From: Epilithonimonas hungarica
Lineage (GTDB): Bacteria; Bacteroidota; Bacteroidia; Flavobacteriales; Weeksellaceae
Direction of reading: 5' to 3'
Assembly (NCBI RefSeq): GCF_900102265.1
Contig: NZ_FNBH01000001.1
Coordinates: 62,001 to 126,000 of the forward strand
Length of the DNA: 64,000 bases
Shown: in pieces, positions 59,656 through 64,000 of the stretch
Layout of the letters: each line of letters starts with the position of its first letter
Position numbering within the stretch: position 1 is the first letter of the stretch
Notes under the pieces: model-generated
The model's database searches: none
Told to the model about the DNA's origin: nothing
The model's input: only the letters and a program-made list of their open reading frames with translations
Position numbers and translations under genes: made by a program

Positions 59656-60207
59656 TTAGATCTTGTTGTTGATATAATTATCGGTTGCATTCGCTTTTGG
59701 GGTAATTACAGCGGGATTTCCAATGGCCAACGAATTATCCGGAACGTCCATGTTGACATAAGCGTTGGGTGCGATCAGCACATTGTTCCCAATTGTGATA
59801 TTTCCTACGATCACAGCATTCGGTCCGATCCAGACCTCGTTTCCGATCACAGGCACTCCTTCGTTTTTCCCACGGTTGGCCTGGGCAATAGTCACCCCCT
59901 GGGCAATATTACAGTTCTTCCCGATCTTTGTTTTTGGATTGATAACTAATTGTCCCCAATGACCAAGATAGAATCCTTCCCCGATCTGAGTTTCCGGATA
60001 GATCTGAAAACCATATTTGATCTGATAATGGCGAAGAACAAGCTTATAAAATATACCTATGATCGGCTTTTGGTAATGTTTTTGGGTTTTTCTGAAGAGA
60101 TAGATATAATGCAGATTTGGACTAAAGCACTTTTTCAATATCTGAAAATGTGACAAATATTTGCCACTTTCCCTGTAAAAATCTTTTTGAATAATAGAAT
60201 AACCCAT
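59656..60207 (-). CDS. Serine acetyltransferase-like hexapeptide-repeat protein
   Basis: 183 residues. A helical N-terminal part (about 1-70) is followed by left-handed beta-helix repeats: GEGFYLGHWGQLVINP, KIGKNCNIAQGVTIAQ, IGNEVWIGPNAVIVG and IGNNVLIAPNAYVN. The closing GNPAVI loop is that of CysE-type acetyltransferases. In polysaccharide clusters such proteins O-acetylate sugars, which fits its place as last gene after a GT4. The donor is presumed to be acetyl-CoA. Confidence 0.85.
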   Translation of the reverse strand: MGYSIIQKDFYRESGKYLSHFQILKKCFSPNLHYIYLFRKTQKHYQKPIIGIFYKLVLRHYQIKYGFQIYPETQIGEGFYLGHWGQLVINPKTKIGKNCNIAQGVTIAQANRGKNEGVPVIGNEVWIGPNAVIVGNITIGNNVLIAPNAYVNMDVPDNSLAIGNPAVITPKANATDNYINNKI

Positions 60208-60216
60208 TGGATAAAA

Positions 60217-61362
60217 TTACAAATTATCAATGATTTCCATGATCTTGTCAACAGAATTTTTCAGATTGAAGGGCATTTCGTAGTTCTGTAAGTTACTTTG
60301 ATAAGATTGGAAGAGTTCAGGATTTGTTAAGGCCTTTTTCATCCCCTCATAGATTCCTTTTTCAGAATTCTCTGTGATTGTTCCTAGTTTTCCACTTTCC
60401 AGCATTTCTTTTACACCGGATACATCGGTCGCAATAATGTTCTTTTTGAGTGTGATGGCTTCGAAGAGAACGGTTGGAAAACCTTCGTAACGGGAACTGA
60501 GGATATAAAAATCAGCTTTTTTGAAGTAAGGGTAGGGATTGTCTGTAAAACCGAGCATGATCGCTGTTTCATCAACACCTAATTCGGTTTTGAGTTTTTT
60601 TACATTCTCGAAATCATAACCATCACCTATGATCAACACGTTATGCTGCAAACCTTCGTCCAAGAGTCTTTTGTGGATTGTCAGAAGCCTGTCAAACCCC
60701 TTTTGAGGAAAAACGGTCCCTACAGAAACGAAAGTTGGAAAAGTATTGTCAAACTCGTAGTTGATTACGGGTTTTTCTGATTTTGTAAGAATCTCTTCGG
60801 TATCAAGAGGATTATAAATTCTTACAATTTTTGATTTTTCCCTTTCGTCTTTTGCCAGGGATAAAAATGTTTCCTGGATCTTTTCCGAAATCACCATTAC
60901 CTTATCGTAATTGAAAAATCTACGGATTTTTTCAGGGGTATAGCCACTCACTTGAGTCAGGTCGTTGTGGATCCACATTAGTTTTTTTGAAGACCTCAAA
61001 GGACTGTTGAGAATCTCATCCATAAAACCGTGAATTGCTGCAAACTCAATATCGTATTGTTTTTTTTTGAGTTTTCTTCGGTAAAGAATTTTTGGATATT
61101 TCTTCAAAAGTTGCTGATAAACAACGCGGTATATTTTTTTTGGCAGGTCTTTTGGGCGATTTGTAGTAATCATTTCGCCTCGGTTCAGATACATTATATT
61201 TACCCAATCAGGAACTTCTAAGAGATATTTTCCAGAATAAAGATTGAGTAGAAGATCAATTTCGTATTTGTCTTTTGGGAGATTTTTAAGAAGGGTCACC
61301 AGAACTTTTTCTGCGCCGCCATGACGAAGAGAGCCAATTCTGATGAGTATTTTCTTTTTCAA
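60217..61362 (-). CDS. Glycosyltransferase family 4, TTG start
   Basis: 381 residues. The N-terminal donor-independent domain opens KKKILIRIGSLRHGGAEKVL. The C-terminal domain has SVGTVFPQKGFDRLL and RYEGFPTVLFEAITLKKNIIATDVSG with the EX7E-type pair of retaining GT-B enzymes. It transfers a sugar to a surface polysaccharide precursor; sugar unknown. The frame begins at TTG 61362; no ATG lies before the conserved RIGSLRHGGAEKV motif, so TTG is needed. Confidence 0.9.
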   Translation of the reverse strand: MKKKILIRIGSLRHGGAEKVLVTLLKNLPKDKYEIDLLLNLYSGKYLLEVPDWVNIMYLNRGEMITTNRPKDLPKKIYRVVYQQLLKKYPKILYRRKLKKKQYDIEFAAIHGFMDEILNSPLRSSKKLMWIHNDLTQVSGYTPEKIRRFFNYDKVMVISEKIQETFLSLAKDEREKSKIVRIYNPLDTEEILTKSEKPVINYEFDNTFPTFVSVGTVFPQKGFDRLLTIHKRLLDEGLQHNVLIIGDGYDFENVKKLKTELGVDETAIMLGFTDNPYPYFKKADFYILSSRYEGFPTVLFEAITLKKNIIATDVSGVKEMLESGKLGTITENSEKGIYEGMKKALTNPELFQSYQSNLQNYEMPFNLKNSVDKIMEIIDNL

Positions 61363-61371
61363 TGATGATAA

Positions 61372-62322
61372 TTAAAATTCTAAAACTCCAGCAGCCCAAG
61401 AATAACCAACTCCAAAACCAACTACCATTACTTTGAAACTTTCTTGTATGATATTTTTTTGCATTGCTAATTTAAGAGCAATCGGGATACTTGCAGAAAC
61501 CGTGTTCCCGATATCTTTCATGTCCAAAAAGAATTTTTCTTCCGGGATCTTACATAGATCTCTCAGATAATTTAGCATATAAGAACTTGCCTGATGAAAA
61601 ACAAATAAATCGATGTCCTCCATTTTTAAGAGATTCTTATCAAGCGTTTCCTTGATAACTGCAGGGATGTTTTCCAGAGCGAAAGTGAAGATTTTTGGGC
61701 CTTTCATAAAAAGTTTAGGTTTATCTAGAATATTTCTAGCACCTCCGTTTTCTACTATCAGGTTACTAAATCCGCTTCCGTCTGTCCCTACAGAAAACTG
61801 GAAATCCTGCTTACTTTCATCTTTTTCTACAACCGTTACAGCAGCGCCATCTCCAAAAATAGTTCTGTTGGATTTATCATTTTTATCCAGAAATTTGGTA
61901 TATGTTTCTGCTGTAACAAGCAAAATGTTTTTTGCTATTCCTGTAGCAATCAGTCCTTTTGCAAGTGTTAGCCCATATACAAAACCAGAACATCCAAGAT
62001 TGAAATCCAAAGCTCCAATAGATTTTGAAAGACCTAATTTATCCTGCAGGATGCAAGCCGTTGTTGGTAAAAAATAATCAGGACTTTGGGTACAAAATAG
62101 AATAAAGTCTATTTTGTTCTTATCATAATTTTCAAAAAGTTTTAGGGATGCCTCATACGCCAGATCAAGGGCCGTCTCAGATGTCTTGGCAATATGTCTG
62201 GATTCTACTCCAATTTTTGCTTTGATTTTTTCAGCACTCCATTCCGGAAACTCTTTGGAAATATCTTCGTTTGTTAATATATTTTCTGGCAAATAGTATT
62301 CTATTGCAGCAATATTGATCAT
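61372..62322 (-). CDS. FabH-like 3-oxoacyl-ACP synthase III in a polysaccharide locus
   Basis: 316 residues. The ketosynthase III triad is present as Cys111 (LGCSGFVYG), His243 (FHQASSYM) and Asn273 (GNTVSAS). Housekeeping FabH starts fatty-acid synthesis. The position between glycosyltransferases suggests it instead makes or transfers an acyl group for a modified sugar. No acyl carrier protein is encoded in the visible part of the cluster. It has its own -7 element and heads a three-gene unit. Confidence 0.85.
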   Translation of the reverse strand: MINIAAIEYYLPENILTNEDISKEFPEWSAEKIKAKIGVESRHIAKTSETALDLAYEASLKLFENYDKNKIDFILFCTQSPDYFLPTTACILQDKLGLSKSIGALDFNLGCSGFVYGLTLAKGLIATGIAKNILLVTAETYTKFLDKNDKSNRTIFGDGAAVTVVEKDESKQDFQFSVGTDGSGFSNLIVENGGARNILDKPKLFMKGPKIFTFALENIPAVIKETLDKNLLKMEDIDLFVFHQASSYMLNYLRDLCKIPEEKFFLDMKDIGNTVSASIPIALKLAMQKNIIQESFKVMVVGFGVGYSWAAGVLEF

Positions 62323-62345
62323 ATAATTTTCTCAGTAGATTTTTG

Positions 62346-62353
62346 CAAAGATA
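62346..62353 (-). promoter_or_regulatory. Internal -7 element upstream of the FabH-like gene
   Basis: The minus strand reads TATCTTTG followed by CA, 23 bases before ATG 62322. It lies in a 73-base gap within an otherwise tightly packed cluster and suggests a separate transcription unit for the FabH-like, GT4 and acetyltransferase genes. Confidence 0.5.
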
Positions 62354-62395
62354 AGAAACTCTAGATCCATTTTTGTGTGGAAATAAATATTATTC

Positions 62396-63295
62396 TTAGA
62401 ATAACATTTTTGAAAAAGGATAAACAATCTTAGAAATTAATCTTAATGGTTTGGAATCCAGTTCATTAATGGTCTTTTTATAGGGTCTGCCATCTAATTT
62501 TGAAAACTTCAAATAACCACCAAGATTCCTCAATAGGGTTTTAGGATGAAGAGCAAATTTCTGATGATATGTATTAAGGAAAGCCTTATAATTCTCCGCC
62601 AGACCAAAGGCATTTTTCTCGTCATAAAATTGATTGGCAAGAGAAAGCTCATCATTTTTATCTCGAAAATAAATTCTGCATACTTTATTGATGCAGTAAT
62701 GGAGACCAAGTTTATCAAATTGATACTGGAAAACGCCTTCCGGAATGAACCCTTTTCCTGCAAGATCTTCAAAATTCAGTTTCATTTTCTTGTAGATCTC
62801 AGTTTTGCCCATTCCCCATTTATCGCCTTTCACCTTATAAACGTATCGCATATCAAAAATGCTGCAGACCAGTGGTTCTTTGGGGAATTTGTCACCAACC
62901 AAATTTCCAAACTGATCTTCACAGAGACTTGATACGAAAACGATGTTTTGACTTTCAGAAATGTTTTTCCATGTATTCACAAGTATTTCTATTGAATCTT
63001 CTGGTAAAGCATCATCAGAATCCAAAGGAGAGAAATATTTACCCTCCGCAAGATCTATTCCTCTGAAAAAGGTCAAAAACTTATGTTGATTTTCTTGATT
63101 ATAATAACGTATTTTGAAATCCGACAACTTTTGAAAATCTGAAATAACCTCTTTTGTATTATCTGTAGAGCCATCATCTATCACAATCCATTCAAAATCC
63201 TTGAAGGTCTGCTTTTGTAGCGAGTCGAACACACGCGGCAGAGTATGTGCCCGATTGTAAGATGGGGTAAGTATGGTGACGGTTGGCCTGTTCAT
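62396..63295 (-). CDS. Glycosyltransferase family 2
   Basis: 299 residues, an inverting GT-A transferase. The N-terminal VTILTPSYNRAHTL and WIVIDDGSTDNT motifs and the metal-binding DSDD (SPLDSDDALP) are clear. It uses a nucleotide sugar to extend a surface polysaccharide; acceptor unknown. Its start overlaps the preceding GT4 stop by one base (TAATG), so the two are translationally coupled. Confidence 0.92.
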   Translation of the reverse strand: MNRPTVTILTPSYNRAHTLPRVFDSLQKQTFKDFEWIVIDDGSTDNTKEVISDFQKLSDFKIRYYNQENQHKFLTFFRGIDLAEGKYFSPLDSDDALPEDSIEILVNTWKNISESQNIVFVSSLCEDQFGNLVGDKFPKEPLVCSIFDMRYVYKVKGDKWGMGKTEIYKKMKLNFEDLAGKGFIPEGVFQYQFDKLGLHYCINKVCRIYFRDKNDELSLANQFYDEKNAFGLAENYKAFLNTYHQKFALHPKTLLRNLGGYLKFSKLDGRPYKKTINELDSKPLRLISKIVYPFSKMLF

Positions 63296-64000
63296 TACTT
63301 TAGCTGATACTGGTTGACGAAAACTTCTGTAACTGCATCATAAATTTTTTGATTGTCAAATTTTTCTATCGCCTTTTTTGTCTTTTCTCTAATATTTTCT
63401 GTGAGCTCATGATTTTTAAGGAACAATTTCATCCCTTCATAAATGGAATCCTCATCCGGATCTACAAGGTAGCCATCTATTTTGTGGTCTATCATTTCTG
63501 GAATACCACCTACATTTGTGCTGATGATAGGAATCTCTAATCCCATTACCTCGCCTATGGTAAGAGGGTAAGATTCTGACTCAGAAGGCAGGACGAAGTA
63601 ATCCGAATTTTTTATATAAGGATAGGGATTTATCTGAGTGTCGAGTAACAAAAAAGTTTTTTCTACATCCAACTCTTTTGCCTGCTTCTTGAGATTGAGC
63701 ATCTCCCCACCACCACCAATTACTGCGATAGAGTGTACGTATCCTTCGTCCATAAGTTTTTTGTGGATCTTCATCAGCGTATGATAATTCTTACGGCTAT
63801 GCAATCTTCCCATAGACGAGAATACGGGACGAACATTATAATCAACAGGGAATTCTCCTGATTTTACCTGAACTTCTTTTATCTTGATAGCATTATAAAT
63901 GACAGAACTTTTAGGATATTCTATATTGTATAGATCTTTTATGACTTCTCTCGTTTGTCGGGATCCAAATATCGTCCAATCAAATCTCTTCAAACTATTG
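63295..64000 (-). CDS. Glycosyltransferase family 4, partial (N-terminus outside window)
   Basis: The visible 235 or so codons hold the C-terminal half of a GT4: SSMGRLHSRKNYHTLM and SESESYPLTIGEVMGLEIPIISTNVGG. The frame continues to the window edge (NSLKRFDW); the first in-frame TTG near 63991 is internal, not a start. It resembles the GT4 at 60217 in layout (same motif order, similar spacing). Confidence 0.9.
   Translation of the reverse strand, partial: NSLKRFDWTIFGSRQTREVIKDLYNIEYPKSSVIYNAIKIKEVQVKSGEFPVDYNVRPVFSSMGRLHSRKNYHTLMKIHKKLMDEGYVHSIAVIGGGGEMLNLKKQAKELDVEKTFLLLDTQINPYPYIKNSDYFVLPSESESYPLTIGEVMGLEIPIISTNVGGIPEMIDHKIDGYLVDPDEDSIYEGMKLFLKNHELTENIREKTKKAIEKFDNQKIYDAVTEVFVNQYQLK

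Noticed and set aside
1-64000. Phage, integrated element, toxin-antitoxin or defence locus
   Set aside because: No integrase, transposase, restriction, CRISPR or toxin gene was recognised; nearly all genes have a core or envelope function.

Overview
The window looks like a chromosomal segment of a member of the Bacteroidetes, most likely the Flavobacteriia and probably close to Chryseobacterium (family Weeksellaceae). The evidence is low G+C, many promoters of the TAnnTTTG (-7) / TTTG (-33) type, a type IX secretion (T9SS) component (SprE/PorW-like) plus two cargo proteins with C-terminal T9SS sorting domains, GLPGLI, DUF3078, TonB-dependent receptor and MiaE families, and A-rich translation starts. 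The species cannot be named from sequence alone. I saw no rRNA, tRNA, CRISPR array, insertion sequence or prophage. Most of the window is ordinary core genome; the interest lies in regulation, intergenic structured repeats and a few atypical proteins.

Layout. 1-4.6 kb: tail of an unidentified gene, an AsmA-like envelope protein, a DUF2797 protein, a nucleotide-sugar epimerase and a DUF2795 protein. 4.7-7.8 kb: secA with a clear terminator. 7.9-14.7 kb: a four-gene iron-uptake operon made of two TonB-dependent receptor / PepSY membrane reductase pairs. A third receptor follows from its own strong promoter (14.7-17.3 kb). 17.4-25.8 kb: ROK sugar kinase, lipoprotein MsrA, two tandem DUF3078 proteins, rhomboid-like protein + dprA, gdhA and a JmjC-like cupin. 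26.0-33.7 kb: outer-membrane receptor-like protein + GLPGLI protein, kdsC, maf, sprE/porW. 33.7-37.6 kb (minus): tryptophanase, miaE + DUF502, acyltransferase. 37.7-41.8 kb: a long palindromic repeat, then mutL - rhomboid protease - EEP-family hydrolase - lipoprotein. 41.8-46 kb: a TPR/HTH membrane regulator divergent from a GLUG-repeat T9SS adhesin-like protein. 46-53.2 kb: Mn-type SOD, a structured intergenic repeat, sufS, a second palindromic repeat, lon with an unusual promoter and leader, a secreted peptidylarginine-deiminase-like T9SS cargo, DoxX. 53.2-59.6 kb: alpha/beta hydrolase, LUD-cdsA-psd, rsfS-ftsH, birA. 59.6-64 kb (minus): part of a surface polysaccharide locus (serine-acetyltransferase-like protein, GT4, FabH-like ketosynthase, GT2, partial GT4).

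How the genes fit together. Envelope biogenesis dominates: SecA and the SprE lipoprotein export proteins such as the GLUG and deiminase cargos; CdsA and Psd make phosphatidylethanolamine; KdsC makes Kdo; the right end builds surface polysaccharide; receptors with PepSY reductases import and release iron. Protein quality control is represented by lon, ftsH, msrA and two rhomboid proteins.

The best candidates for something undescribed are (1) the lon upstream region, with a sigma-54-like promoter and a leader containing two contiguous perfect inverted repeats and a competing stem; (2) three helically phased TGCAYACC repeats between the GLUG adhesin and its divergent TPR regulator; (3) the secreted deiminase, which keeps the catalytic residues I recall for Porphyromonas PPAD; and (4) three different structured intergenic repeats within about 11 kb. 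Several starts implied by the longest reading frames are moved downstream here because a promoter or the family N-terminus requires it.
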